From the NCBI RefSeq assembly GCF_016741935.1, contig NZ_JAERRG010000004.1, forward strand, positions 248,001-312,000: a stretch of 64,000 nucleotides of DNA, read 5' to 3'. Origin of the DNA: Streptomyces endocoffeicus (GTDB taxonomy: Bacteria; Actinomycetota; Actinomycetes; Streptomycetales; Streptomycetaceae). This document shows, piece after piece, positions 19,859-27,363 of the stretch; the first letter of the stretch is position 1, and every line of letters starts with the position of its first letter. The position numbers and the translations under genes are program-made. A model generated the notes under the pieces. That model had not been told where the DNA came from. It saw only the letters and a list, made by a program, of their open reading frames with translations, and made no database searches.

Positions 19859-21412
19859 CTACCGCCCGCCGGCCGCCAGCTGACACGCCCGCTGGTTCTC
19901 CGCGGCGGCGCAGGGCAGATGGCCATGCTTCTCGATGAGGTTCCGCCCGGTGTCCCCGGCCAGATAGTCGAGGAACTTCGAGGTCAGGGAGTTCGCGGGC
20001 GGCGCGGTGTAGGTGTACGCGTACTCCGGCTCCCAGAACGGGTAGATCCGCTCCCGCACCGCGCCAATGGACGGCTTACGGTTGTCGAGGGCCACCAGAT
20101 GGAGATCCCCCTGCTGGGCGCTCTCCTCGGCGGAGTGCAATTCGGCGTAGCCGATCGCGCCGGGGGTGCTCGCCACCGTCTTCAACACCTCGCCGGTGCT
20201 GTCGAGTTCACAGCGAACGACGGTGTCCCCGGTGAATTTCGGGGTCCGGCAGTTGTCGGACGTCCGCGAGATCTCGTTACGCTCCAGCACCCGGCCCTCG
20301 AACACCCCGCGGGTCCCGGATTTCGCGTCCCGGCTCACCAGCCGCACCGGCAGATCGGGCCCGCCGGGCAGCTGGTTCCAGTTGGTGATCCGACCCGAAT
20401 AGAGCTTGCGGAGATCGTCGAGGGAGAGATCGGTGACCCGGACATCCTTGTTCACCACCACACTGAAGACGGACAGCGCCACCAGATGCTGTTTGAGCCG
20501 GGGGTTCCCGTCCCCGTCCGGGCCGTCGGAGAAGGCCAGATACGACGGGAACCCGCCCTTCGCCGCCTCCCCGACGTCGATCAGCGTCTTCGTACCGCGC
20601 CCACTGCCCTGCGCCTCCACGGTGACATGGGCATCCCGGCAGTCGCCCTGATACGCCTTGCCCGCGTCCTGCGCCACCGGCTTGAACGCGGTCGAACCGA
20701 CGATCGTCAGATTCCCCTCGGCGCAGCCGCGCGGCAGCGGATCGTCCCGCCACAGCTGCATACCGAACGACTGGAGCATCAGCATGGCCAGCAGACTGCC
20801 GATCAGCCCGAGCATGCGATTGCTGGGCCGCCGGAACTTCTCATTGTTCCGGATCCTGCCCTCTTTGATCCGCCCGCCCACATGCGGCGGCTTATCGGTC
20901 CCGGCACCCGTCAGCAGCACCAGCAGCTTGAAGTGATCCCCCTTGTTCAGCGGCACCCGGGGCAGCGAGATCTCGTTGCCCGCACAGACCAGCCCGGGAT
21001 TCTCCGGAGTCCCGCGCTGCGGCAGATGCCGCAGCAGATCCGGATGGCTGGGCTCGGTGACCGCCACATCCCGCACGGTGCGATTGGGAAAGGTCGCGGT
21101 GAGCCCGCGGTGGTTCGTCGCCGGCGCCGTGATGTAGTCATCGGCGTCAATGCTCCGAAACCCGTCATTCTCAATCCGCAACAGGACGAGCGAGGCCCCG
21201 GCCAGATCCGGAGTATTCTCCAGCATCCGCAACCGCTGATGAATCGGCCCGTCCTGGGTGCTGTCGTCTATCAACGTGTCCATCTGCACGCGATAACCGA
21301 TACGCTTCCGCCCGGGAATCAGCCGCTCGTACGACAGCCCGCCGACCGTCACGACGACGCCGAGCAGCGCCAGCAGATTTTCGGGCGCCGTCAACTGCTC
21401 CAGCCACTTCAC
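19859..21412 (-). CDS. Membrane-anchored phosphate-binding-protein-like (PstS-type) domain protein
   Basis: A 517-aa protein with an unusual layout. One transmembrane segment lies near the N-terminus (about residues 12-32), followed by a region of about 160 residues of unknown type. A second hydrophobic segment (about 205-228, MLGLIGSLLAMLML) precedes a C-terminal periplasmic-binding-protein fold (about 240-500). The latter has GSTAFKPVAQDAGKAY, GSGRGTK, LRKLYSGRITNWNQLPGG and SGTRGVFE, typical of PstS-like domains. No phosphate transporter genes are nearby, so a sensing role is as likely as uptake. GTG 21412 is chosen over upstream starts because of GGGGG five bases ahead and the position of the first membrane segment. 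Confidence 0.8.
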   Translation of the reverse strand: MKWLEQLTAPENLLALLGVVVTVGGLSYERLIPGRKRIGYRVQMDTLIDDSTQDGPIHQRLRMLENTPDLAGASLVLLRIENDGFRSIDADDYITAPATNHRGLTATFPNRTVRDVAVTEPSHPDLLRHLPQRGTPENPGLVCAGNEISLPRVPLNKGDHFKLLVLLTGAGTDKPPHVGGRIKEGRIRNNEKFRRPSNRMLGLIGSLLAMLMLQSFGMQLWRDDPLPRGCAEGNLTIVGSTAFKPVAQDAGKAYQGDCRDAHVTVEAQGSGRGTKTLIDVGEAAKGGFPSYLAFSDGPDGDGNPRLKQHLVALSVFSVVVNKDVRVTDLSLDDLRKLYSGRITNWNQLPGGPDLPVRLVSRDAKSGTRGVFEGRVLERNEISRTSDNCRTPKFTGDTVVRCELDSTGEVLKTVASTPGAIGYAELHSAEESAQQGDLHLVALDNRKPSIGAVRERIYPFWEPEYAYTYTAPPANSLTSKFLDYLAGDTGRNLIEKHGHLPCAAAENQRACQLAAGGR

Positions 21413-21516
21413 GATTGCCCCCCGTGCATGCAATGGCTTCAGGGGGGCGAATGTACGCTCCAAGAACGCACATGTGGCCGATGTGGCTCACCTCTCATCC
21501 AATGTTCGTCCCGCGT

Positions 21517-22404
21517 TCAATGACCGCCGCCGCTGTGGCCGGAGCTGGATGTTCCAACCCTCTTAAGGGCGGCGACCGCCGCACGCGGGTCGTCCGCGTG
21601 AAACCGGAGCGTACGGGCGAAGCCCGACCCGCCGAGCGGTCGCACGAACTCCACCGGTTCCGTCAGCTCCACCGTCACCGTGGTCTGGCTGCCCACCGCG
21701 AGATCGAGCACCCCGTCCGCGCTCACCCGCACCAGCCGTCCATCGGGATAGCGCCGCTCGACCCGGGCGGTGGCGATGGTGGCGGCCGGAACCCGCAGGT
21801 CGAACAGTGCGCCGAACCGTATGCGCAACGAGCCGTCGGATTCCACCACATGCGGCCGGACCACGCAGGACGCGTGCAGGGCGAGGATCAGCACCACCCC
21901 GTACACATCGACGACGAGCAGGATCGCGTGCACGACCGGCCAGGGGATCACCAGCGCCAGCCCAACCGTTTCGACCACGGAGACGAAGAGCAGCCCGTAC
22001 ATCATGGCCGTCTGGGGTCCGGTGTACGGGGCGGCCAGCGCCCCCTCGGGAACCTGGTGGCGCCGGCGCAGCACCCACAGCCCGAGGCTGTGCAGGGCCC
22101 GGATCTCATGCGCGACGAGTCGCCGCACCACTACCGGCACCACCGTACGCAGCGCGCCTCGCACGGCATCCCGCCGCTCGGCCCCGGCCCGTCGCCGCAC
22201 GGCATACAGCCGCCACAGAACGACGGCCTCCAGCACGAGCACGCTCGCGACCAGCGCCTCGGCCCCCACAAGAATCGCTCCGGGCATCCGCACACCCGCC
22301 ACCACACACACCGCGACGGCCACCTCGGCGGGCAGCACCACCCACACCGCCACCCGCGCGGCCCGCAGTCCCTTGACGGCCTCGCCGCCCTCTTCGATGC
22401 GCAT
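21517..22404 (-). CDS. Integral membrane protein of unknown function
   Basis: A 295-aa protein with two N-terminal hydrophobic segments (about residues 15-70), two more at about 130-180, and a C-terminal soluble part (about 195-285) rich in beta-strands, possibly a PH-like domain. No catalytic motif recognised. It lies 104 bases upstream of the PstS-like protein on the same strand, so the two may be co-transcribed, and both combine membrane segments with a soluble domain. Function unknown. Confidence 0.7.
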   Translation of the reverse strand: MRIEEGGEAVKGLRAARVAVWVVLPAEVAVAVCVVAGVRMPGAILVGAEALVASVLVLEAVVLWRLYAVRRRAGAERRDAVRGALRTVVPVVVRRLVAHEIRALHSLGLWVLRRRHQVPEGALAAPYTGPQTAMMYGLLFVSVVETVGLALVIPWPVVHAILLVVDVYGVVLILALHASCVVRPHVVESDGSLRIRFGALFDLRVPAATIATARVERRYPDGRLVRVSADGVLDLAVGSQTTVTVELTEPVEFVRPLGGSGFARTLRFHADDPRAAVAALKRVGTSSSGHSGGGH

Positions 22405-22459
22405 AACGCCAGTAGAAACCCTGCCGCCGCGACAAGGTCAACCGCGGCAGCATGAAGCG

Positions 22460-22672
22460 TCAGTCGGGCAAGGGCAGGCGGATGACGGGATCGAAGGGGC
22501 GCTTCTGGAAACCTGTCCGCAGATTGCGGCAGTCCGGCGCCTTGCACACGAAGAACTCCTCGACCGTCTTCCGGCCCGTGCGGTTTTTGAGCCAGGCCTT
22601 CTCCTTGGCGGTGAGCCGACGGTGCTGCTCGTCAGAGCCACAGGTGTAGCAGTACATCTTCTGGTCTCGCAC
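22460..22672 (-). CDS. Small zinc-ribbon protein
   Basis: A 70-aa protein with two cysteine pairs, CYTCG at the N-terminus and CKAPDC about 30 residues later, as expected for a single zinc ribbon. The region between is basic (KEKAWLKNRTGRK). GTG 22672 follows GGGAGG with a short spacer. The family was not recognised. It lies at the edge of the accessory patch of small genes, and a nucleic-acid or regulatory role would be a guess. Confidence 0.65.
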   Translation of the reverse strand: MRDQKMYCYTCGSDEQHRRLTAKEKAWLKNRTGRKTVEEFFVCKAPDCRNLRTGFQKRPFDPVIRLPLPD

Positions 22673-22771
22673 GACACCTCCCGAAACGGGCGGACAGCCA
22701 AATCGCGAGCCTATAAGGCACGTTGAACGACGGACAGCACACAACCGGACAACTCGGACGACGGTCTGGAC

Positions 22772-23188
22772 TCAGGCGGCAGCACCGGCAGGACAGGGAA
22801 TCTCCGGGCGCAGACGGTGCGGACTGCACGCGATCAGGCACACGGACAGGAATCTCTGCCCTGCGAGATACCAGCCGCCGACCACGTCCTCACCGCTCGC
22901 CACCCTTTCGACCGCACGGGCGACCGTCTCTGCGAGCCGGGGGGCGTCCCGATCGCGCTCCGCCGCGAACGCCGCTGCGGAAGCCCGCACTTGCCGACCG
23001 AACCATGCGGCTGCTTGCTCGGAGTCGCTCCATGTCCCCTGGATAAACGGGGCCGGCTTGAGCAGCCAGTGTGCACATTCCAGGGGGACGACCTTGTTGG
23101 ATGTGAACTCCGGGTGCAGGGGGCGCCGGGGGCCGTCTTTGAGCAAATCGTGCGCGGACCCGAGCCAGGTGTAGCCGTGGTGGTGCAT
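22772..23188 (-). CDS. Hypothetical protein
   Basis: 138-aa soluble protein with no recognised domain. Codon use and the amphipathic helix around residues 75-110 look genuine. It starts MHHHGYTWLG, with GAGAG shortly upstream of ATG 23188. A strong hairpin (23210-23236) lies just before it. The neighbours on the same strand are also small unknown proteins, so the block may be one accessory cargo. Function unknown. Confidence 0.55.
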   Translation of the reverse strand: MHHHGYTWLGSAHDLLKDGPRRPLHPEFTSNKVVPLECAHWLLKPAPFIQGTWSDSEQAAAWFGRQVRASAAAFAAERDRDAPRLAETVARAVERVASGEDVVGGWYLAGQRFLSVCLIACSPHRLRPEIPCPAGAAA

Positions 23189-23209
23189 GTGCTCGCTCTC
23201 TCAGTGAGA

Positions 23210-23236
23210 GCGACCCCCACGCCGAGTGGGGGTCGC
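23210..23236. terminator. Strong inverted repeat between two small minus-strand genes
   Basis: Perfect 11-bp arms GCGACCCCCAC (23210-23220) and 23226-23236 with a five-base loop. A second short palindrome GCTCTC-N5-GAGAGC lies immediately beside it at about 23193-23209. It sits between the 56-aa ORF and the 138-aa gene, where it could terminate the upstream transcript or regulate the downstream start. No T-run is present. Confidence 0.55.
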
Positions 23237-23253
23237 CCGTCTACAGCACGTAC

Positions 23254-23424
23254 CTACTGCCGCCCGCAGCCATCACCGTCGCCACATCCGCCCTGCTGCC
23301 CACCCTCTGTCGGCCCGTCGTCCTCCGGGTCTTGCCGGACGACGGCCTTGAATCCGCGTAAGCGCATCGAGATGATTCCCTTCGGTGCTGCCGGCGCGGG
23401 GGCTTTCCTCGCGCCGTCGTGCAC
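23254..23424 (-). CDS. Small Cys/Gly-tailed peptide, hypothetical
   Basis: A 56-codon ORF whose product ends in GGQQGGCGDGDGCGRQ after an acidic stretch (QDPEDDGPTE). It contains one TTA leucine codon at 23359-23361, rare in Streptomyces and a mark of bldA-dependent translation. The frame is the same as the 103-aa gene just upstream and stays open from that gene's stop, so either it starts at GTG 23424 or the upstream stop interrupts a longer gene. ATG 23367 is another possible start. The Cys/Gly-rich end resembles precursor-peptide cores, but no modifying enzyme is nearby. Confidence 0.45.
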   Translation of the reverse strand: MHDGARKAPAPAAPKGIISMRLRGFKAVVRQDPEDDGPTEGGQQGGCGDGDGCGRQ

Positions 23425-23496
23425 ATGCGCCCGTTCCGCGCTGGGCTCGACCTGCCAGGGCTCCGGTCCAGCGGGAACGGGGGTTTCAGAGACGGC

Positions 23497-23808
23497 TCAC
23501 CGAGTGGTGGCCGACTTGGTGTTCTCCTCCAGAGCGGCGCGCATGAGGATTTCCGCGAGCCGGTTCGCACTGTCGAGCGGGATACGACCGAGGGCGACCA
23601 TGGGGTGTCCCGAGACGGTCACCTCACCCCGCAGGACCGGCCAGAACAGGGCCTCGTCCACTTCTCCGTGGGGCATGGCCACGTCCGCCGTGAAGCCGAG
23701 ACGGCCAAGTGCCTGTCGGAGCAGTTCAGCGACCGCTCTCGCCTCTTCTCCGGCCGCTCGGTGGCGCTCGGAACGCATGGCGTCGATGACCTCTTCGGTG
23801 ATTCTCAT
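23497..23808 (-). CDS. Hypothetical protein
   Basis: A 103-aa soluble protein starting MRITEEVIDAMRSERHRAAGEE, helical in its first half. The second half has strand-like hydrophobic pattern (MVALGRIPLDSANRLAEIL). No family recognised. ATG 23808 lacks a good ribosome site; the frame is open to 23859. It precedes the Cys-tailed small ORF in the same frame and is divergent, across about 335 bases, from the DUF6879/XRE operon. Confidence 0.55.
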   Translation of the reverse strand: MRITEEVIDAMRSERHRAAGEEARAVAELLRQALGRLGFTADVAMPHGEVDEALFWPVLRGEVTVSGHPMVALGRIPLDSANRLAEILMRAALEENTKSATTR

Positions 23809-24143
23809 GACTACCAACTTCTCCGCGCGAGTGGGTGACGGAGACGCTACGGAGCGCACTCATCACTGCTCAACGCGATTGCTCGAAGTTGCTCATCGCT
23901 TGCGGGCGAGCTGGTGGAGCGATGGGATGGGCGAGGCCAGAGGCTGTGCCCTGGTCGTGAGTCAGCCCGCCGTCTCGTGCCGCAAGTTCAGACGCACCTG
24001 AAGACAGTGGGCTTCCGCGCCTCGAAGAAGCACAGACACTCATGGGTGAATGACCGTCGCAATCCCGCGCAATCGCATAGCTCCATGACGCTATCCACGA
24101 CATTCTGATGACCCGATCGACTCCCGACAGGAAGGGGAACTCC
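23809..24143. other. Divergent intergenic region
   Basis: This region separates the minus-strand small genes from the plus-strand DUF6879/XRE operon. It is lower in GC than its surroundings, and no credible gene was found on either strand. It should hold both promoters, but no palindrome or -35/-10 pair could be assigned with confidence. Confidence 0.4.
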
Positions 24144-24347
24144 ATGGCGTTGAGGTTCCTCGGCACGACGTCCGAGCACGGCAACTGTCCAACGCTGTAC
24201 GAGATCGAAGAAACCGGCGATCTTGTCATTCAGGGCTATCTGCTCACCGACCCCAAGCACCTTGCCCAGCTCCGAGACGTCAAGGAGTCCGAGGCATTCG
24301 TCGTCGTCCCGCGTGAGTTGCTGACTCGCTACGCCCCCAAGGAGTAG
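24144..24347 (+). CDS. Small protein of a DUF6879/XRE operon
   Basis: A 67-aa acidic protein starting MALRFLGTTSEHGNCPTLYE. Small proteins like this commonly precede DUF6879 and XRE-DUF5753 genes in actinomycetes. GGAAGGGG lies six bases before ATG 24144, so this start is preferred to the earlier ATG 24108. The next gene begins six bases after the stop. Biochemical function unknown. Confidence 0.75.
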   Translation: MALRFLGTTSEHGNCPTLYEIEETGDLVIQGYLLTDPKHLAQLRDVKESEAFVVVPRELLTRYAPKE

Positions 24348-24352
24348 AAGAC

Positions 24353-24889
24353 GTGCCCGACCTCATTCCTTTCGAAGACGCCGCACACTTCTTCGATGAC
24401 TTCGAGCACACCGCCTGGCGGCTGGAGACACAGCGGGGCTACGCGTCCGACCTCGCCAGCCCCAACTGGCCGCGCTTCCAGAGCGGGGAGACCTTCGGCT
24501 ACAACCCGGACAGCCCCTGGCACGTCAATGTCCGCGAACAGACGATGCAGGGCAAGCGCTTCGAGCGAGTGCGCCTGGTGGATCAACCTCCCACAGAAGG
24601 CCAACGGTTCCTGCTCGCGTCCGGGCTCGGCAATGTTGAGGCCGGAGAGGACATCCGGAACCTCTACCGGTCGGACGCGGAGCGTATCGGCCTGCCGGGC
24701 TACGACTTCTGGCTGTTCGACTCCCGCTCCGTCGTCAAGTTCGTCATCGACAGCGAGGGAACGACCCTGGGCGTACACGTCCTGGAGGACGCGGAATCCG
24801 TGGTCCGCGCGTGTCAGATCCGTGACGCAGCATGGCACCACGCCGTGCCCACGAGAGAGTTTGAGGCACAGGTACCGTCGTCCGTGTGA
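24353..24889 (+). CDS. DUF6879 family protein
   Basis: A 178-aa protein starting PDLIPFEDAAHFFDDFEHTAWRLETQRGY. It has the run of aromatic and acidic residues (DAERIGLPGYDFWLFDSR) characteristic of this actinobacterial family. GTG 24353 has GGAG eight bases upstream. Its stop overlaps the start of the XRE regulator by four bases (GTGA), so the two are translationally coupled. The family has no established function. Partnership with DUF5753 regulators suggests a shared sensory or toxin-antitoxin-like role, which is inference. Confidence 0.8.
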   Translation: MPDLIPFEDAAHFFDDFEHTAWRLETQRGYASDLASPNWPRFQSGETFGYNPDSPWHVNVREQTMQGKRFERVRLVDQPPTEGQRFLLASGLGNVEAGEDIRNLYRSDAERIGLPGYDFWLFDSRSVVKFVIDSEGTTLGVHVLEDAESVVRACQIRDAAWHHAVPTREFEAQVPSSV

Positions 24890-25728
24890 CCACTGACTTT
24901 CAGGCTGGCCGTATCGCCCTCGGTGCGCGGCTGCGCGAACTGCGCACCGAGGCCGGTCTCAATGGCAAGGAGCTGGCGGCCCGACTCGGCTGGCAACGTT
25001 CGAAGGTCTCAAGACTGGAGAACGGCAAACAGACCGCTACCGCTATAGACCTCGAAGCGTGGGCCGATGTGGTTGGTGCTCTGCCCCAAGCCGAGGATCT
25101 GAAGGCACGTCTACGCGGCCTGGAATCACAGCAGCGATCGTGGCGGCGCCAGCTCGCTTCGGGGCATCGCGGCGTACAGGAGAAGTATGTCGTTGAGTAC
25201 CGCCGAACTTCGACCGTTCAGGGCTATGAGGCCACCGTTATCCCGGGGTTGTTCCAGATTCCGGAGTACGCACGATGCCTGTTGCTGCAGAACGCCGAGC
25301 TGATGCGCACGCCGCGGGACACCGAAGAGGCGGTACGCGCGCGGGTCAAGCGTCAGGAGGTTCTCTATGAGCCGGGCAAGCGCTTTGACATCCTCATCTG
25401 GGAGGGCGTACTGCACGCCGTGGTCTGCCCCCACGACGTGATGGCGGCGCAGCTTGACCGGCTCGTCGGCCTCATCGGGATGAGCAGCGTCTCATTCGGC
25501 GTCATCCCCCTCGGTGCACCTCTCAAGCTCACGCCCAAACACGGTTTCTGGATCTTCGACGACGAGCGCGTGATCGTCGAGACGATCAACACTGAGCTAC
25601 ATCTCGAATCGGCAGACGATGTCGCCCTGTACAAGCGCGTCTGGGAGCGGCTGAGTGAGACCGCCGCTTACGGAGCCCAAGCGCACCGTCTCATCGCACG
25701 CGCAAGGGCCTGTCTGAGTCGCTCGTAG
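24886..25728 (+). CDS. XRE helix-turn-helix regulator with DUF5753 domain
   Basis: A 280-aa regulator. An N-terminal XRE helix-turn-helix (about residues 10-65; GARLRELRTEAGLNGKELAARLGW) is joined to a DUF5753 domain (about 90-270) with the usual YRRTSTVQGYEATVIPGLFQIPEYAR and RQEVLYE segments. GTG 24886 overlaps the DUF6879 stop. It ends directly against the convergent DUF397 gene with no spacing. DUF5753 regulators of this type control development or secondary metabolism in some Streptomyces, but the target here is unknown. Confidence 0.9.
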   Translation: MTTDFQAGRIALGARLRELRTEAGLNGKELAARLGWQRSKVSRLENGKQTATAIDLEAWADVVGALPQAEDLKARLRGLESQQRSWRRQLASGHRGVQEKYVVEYRRTSTVQGYEATVIPGLFQIPEYARCLLLQNAELMRTPRDTEEAVRARVKRQEVLYEPGKRFDILIWEGVLHAVVCPHDVMAAQLDRLVGLIGMSSVSFGVIPLGAPLKLTPKHGFWIFDDERVIVETINTELHLESADDVALYKRVWERLSETAAYGAQAHRLIARARACLSRS

Positions 25729-25935
25729 TCAGCGCCTGGGCTCGCCAATGTGGTCGAACTGGCCTGCCTTGGCAGCGCGTATGAAGGTTCTCAGGCGCGT
25801 GCGGGTGGTTGAGAGTATGACCTCGGGGTGCTCGCTCTCGCGGAGCAATATCGTGTTGTGCTCCCCCTTGGCGACGTTCAGACAAGAGGCTGACTCCTGA
25901 CAGTAGGAGGACTGCCGCCAAGACATCGGGTTCAT
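25729..25935 (-). CDS. DUF397 domain protein
   Basis: A 68-aa protein beginning MSWRQSSYCQESASCLNVA after a short lead, the standard opening of DUF397 proteins. ATG 25935 has AAGGAG six bases upstream. It lies 13 bases downstream of the second XRE-DUF5753 gene on the same strand. This is the classic DUF397/XRE pair, proposed to act as regulator plus antagonist. Its stop codon abuts the stop of the convergent XRE gene. Confidence 0.9.
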   Translation of the reverse strand: MNPMSWRQSSYCQESASCLNVAKGEHNTILLRESEHPEVILSTTRTRLRTFIRAAKAGQFDHIGEPRR

Positions 25936-25948
25936 GTGCCGCTCCTTG

Positions 25949-26800
25949 TCACAGTTCGTGGATGAGCCCGTGGATGAAGTCACGGGTCTCGTCCTGCTTT
26001 AGTGCGATGGCTTCCATCTTGCCGATCACCATGCGGTACTTCTCCAGCTGAGCTTCGGCGTCGAGCAGAAGCGAGCCGTGGGCCTGCTCGAGCAGGATGG
26101 TATCGAGTTGGGGCACGGGGCCGGAGAAGTAGTTGATCGACTGGCCGGAACCGGCGAACGTCCCGTTCCTAAACGGGATCACCTGGATGGTGATGTGTTC
26201 TCGTTCACTCATGTCGATCAAGTGCTGAAGCTGCGCACGGGCCGTGCGCGGGCCGCCGAAGGGCATACGGAGGGCGGCCTCGTGGATCACCGCCTTGCAC
26301 GGGGTGGGACTTTCGCCATAGAGGATGCGTTGTCGCTTGATGCGGTGCGAGACCCGGTCTTCTACATCGGGCGGCGGGAGCGCGGGCACCCCTTCGGCGA
26401 AGACCGCACGGGCGTGATCGGCGGTCTGGAGCAGGCCGGGGATGTGGAGCACAGTAGCCAGCAACAATGCCGCCGCGTGGTGTTCCAACTCGGCCAGGTC
26501 GAGCTGTCCGGGAGACAGCAGCTCACGGTACTCCTCCCACCAGCCGCGCTTCCGCTTGCCGGTCATGGCGATGAGCGCGGCGATCAGAGCCTCGTCGCCG
26601 CACGCGTAGTTCCCGGCCAGGGTGCGGATGCTGCGCTCGCTGAGGCCGAAGCGCCCAGTCTCGATGTTGCTGATGCGGGCCTGGTTGGCCCCGATCAGCT
26701 CAGCGGCCTCCCGGGTGTTGAGCCCCGCGCGCTCGCGGAGCTTGCGCAGCTCAACTCCGAGGCGTAGCTGGCGTGCGGTCGGAGTTGTCCTTGGCGGCAT
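25949..26800 (-). CDS. XRE helix-turn-helix regulator with DUF5753 domain (second)
   Basis: A 283-aa regulator with an XRE helix-turn-helix at about residues 15-65 (ELRKLRERAGLNTREAAELIGANQARISNIETGRFGLS). A DUF5753 ligand-binding-type domain follows (about 95-275; HIPGLLQTADHARAVF, KRQRILY). ATG 26800 follows GGAGG with five bases between; the ATG at 26812 lies inside that region. It forms an operon with DUF397 and is divergent from a truncated gene. It is only distantly similar to the other XRE gene 200 bases away. Confidence 0.9.
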   Translation of the reverse strand: MPPRTTPTARQLRLGVELRKLRERAGLNTREAAELIGANQARISNIETGRFGLSERSIRTLAGNYACGDEALIAALIAMTGKRKRGWWEEYRELLSPGQLDLAELEHHAAALLLATVLHIPGLLQTADHARAVFAEGVPALPPPDVEDRVSHRIKRQRILYGESPTPCKAVIHEAALRMPFGGPRTARAQLQHLIDMSEREHITIQVIPFRNGTFAGSGQSINYFSGPVPQLDTILLEQAHGSLLLDAEAQLEKYRMVIGKMEAIALKQDETRDFIHGLIHEL

Positions 26801-26859
26801 GCGGTCCTCCACGGTCGCACAGATGGTGCAAGGGTCACTGGAACGAAGTCAAGGTTAGA

Positions 26860-26884
26860 TACTTCTCGATGCACCGTAGAAGTA
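26860..26884. promoter_or_regulatory. Inverted repeat in the XRE promoter, candidate autoregulatory operator
   Basis: Perfect 7-bp arms TACTTCT (26860-26866) and AGAAGTA (26878-26884) separated by 11 bases, in the AT-rich region 60-85 bases upstream of the XRE start. It touches the first sense codon of the truncated gene on the other side. Spacing and symmetry suit a dimeric helix-turn-helix protein. Binding is inferred. Confidence 0.6.
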
Positions 26885-26885
26885 A

Positions 26886-27176
26886 TTCGACCTCGGCAAA
26901 GAACTCCGCGCCCTCGTCCTCGCCACCGCGCCCCGCCTCTTCGCCGTGGCCCGGATCCACCCGTACGAGGACACCGGAGAATCAGACGTGGAGATCGCGG
27001 CATGGGGCATGGCCCATGAGGACGGGCGTACCGAAGTGGTCGGGCCGGGGCAGCGGTTGGTGCTCGCCTCGCCCGAGCGCGCGGAGGCGTGGTTCTCCCG
27101 GGACGGAGTCACCGCACAGCTCGTGTGGCTCGCCCCGTCCAGGGCCGCCTCGCTCGGCCCCGACCTGGCCGCCTAG
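26886..27176 (+). pseudogene. 5'-truncated gene remnant
   Basis: From 26886 a coding-looking frame runs on the plus strand (FDLGKELRALVLATAPRLFAVARIHPYED ... in one frame), but a TAA stop lies directly before it and no ATG or GTG exists until GTG 26946. The best reading is that the 5' end of a gene was lost when the XRE/DUF397 segment arrived, because the coding signal begins exactly at the XRE operator. If GTG 26946 is used, a 76-aa product would still be made. The remaining protein has a mixed acidic and hydrophobic pattern (TEVVGPGQRLVLASPERAEAWF). The family was not identified. Confidence 0.55.
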
Positions 27177-27328
27177 CCATCGTCGCCACCGCGCCATGTC
27201 GTGCGAACCCGGCGCCAGGCCTCGATGACGGCCGGGATCTTGGACAGGAGCTCCGCTGACATGGTGAGTATCAGTCCGGCGAGGCCGAAGGCCGCGAGGA
27301 CGAGCAGGGTGACGGTGTCCCAGTCCAC
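27173..27328 (-). CDS. Small single-pass membrane protein, hypothetical
   Basis: A 51-aa product with one predicted transmembrane helix near its N-terminus (DTVTLLVLAAFGLAGLILTM) and a basic, tryptophan-containing tail (WRRVRTTWRGGDDG). Its stop overlaps the end of the convergent truncated gene by four bases. GTG 27328 has only a weak GAGAA upstream. No homologue recognised. It is listed because the helix and charge distribution look real and because it is too short for ordinary gene finding. Confidence 0.45.
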   Translation of the reverse strand: MDWDTVTLLVLAAFGLAGLILTMSAELLSKIPAVIEAWRRVRTTWRGGDDG

Positions 27329-27363
27329 CAGTTCTCAACCCTTCGATCGGGGTGGTCGAACCG

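Noticed and set aside
23241..23570. 109-aa minus-strand frame overlapping the small Cys-tailed ORF
   Set aside because: Arg/Ser/Pro-rich translation typical of a shifted frame. The alternative frame at 23254-23424 has better composition.
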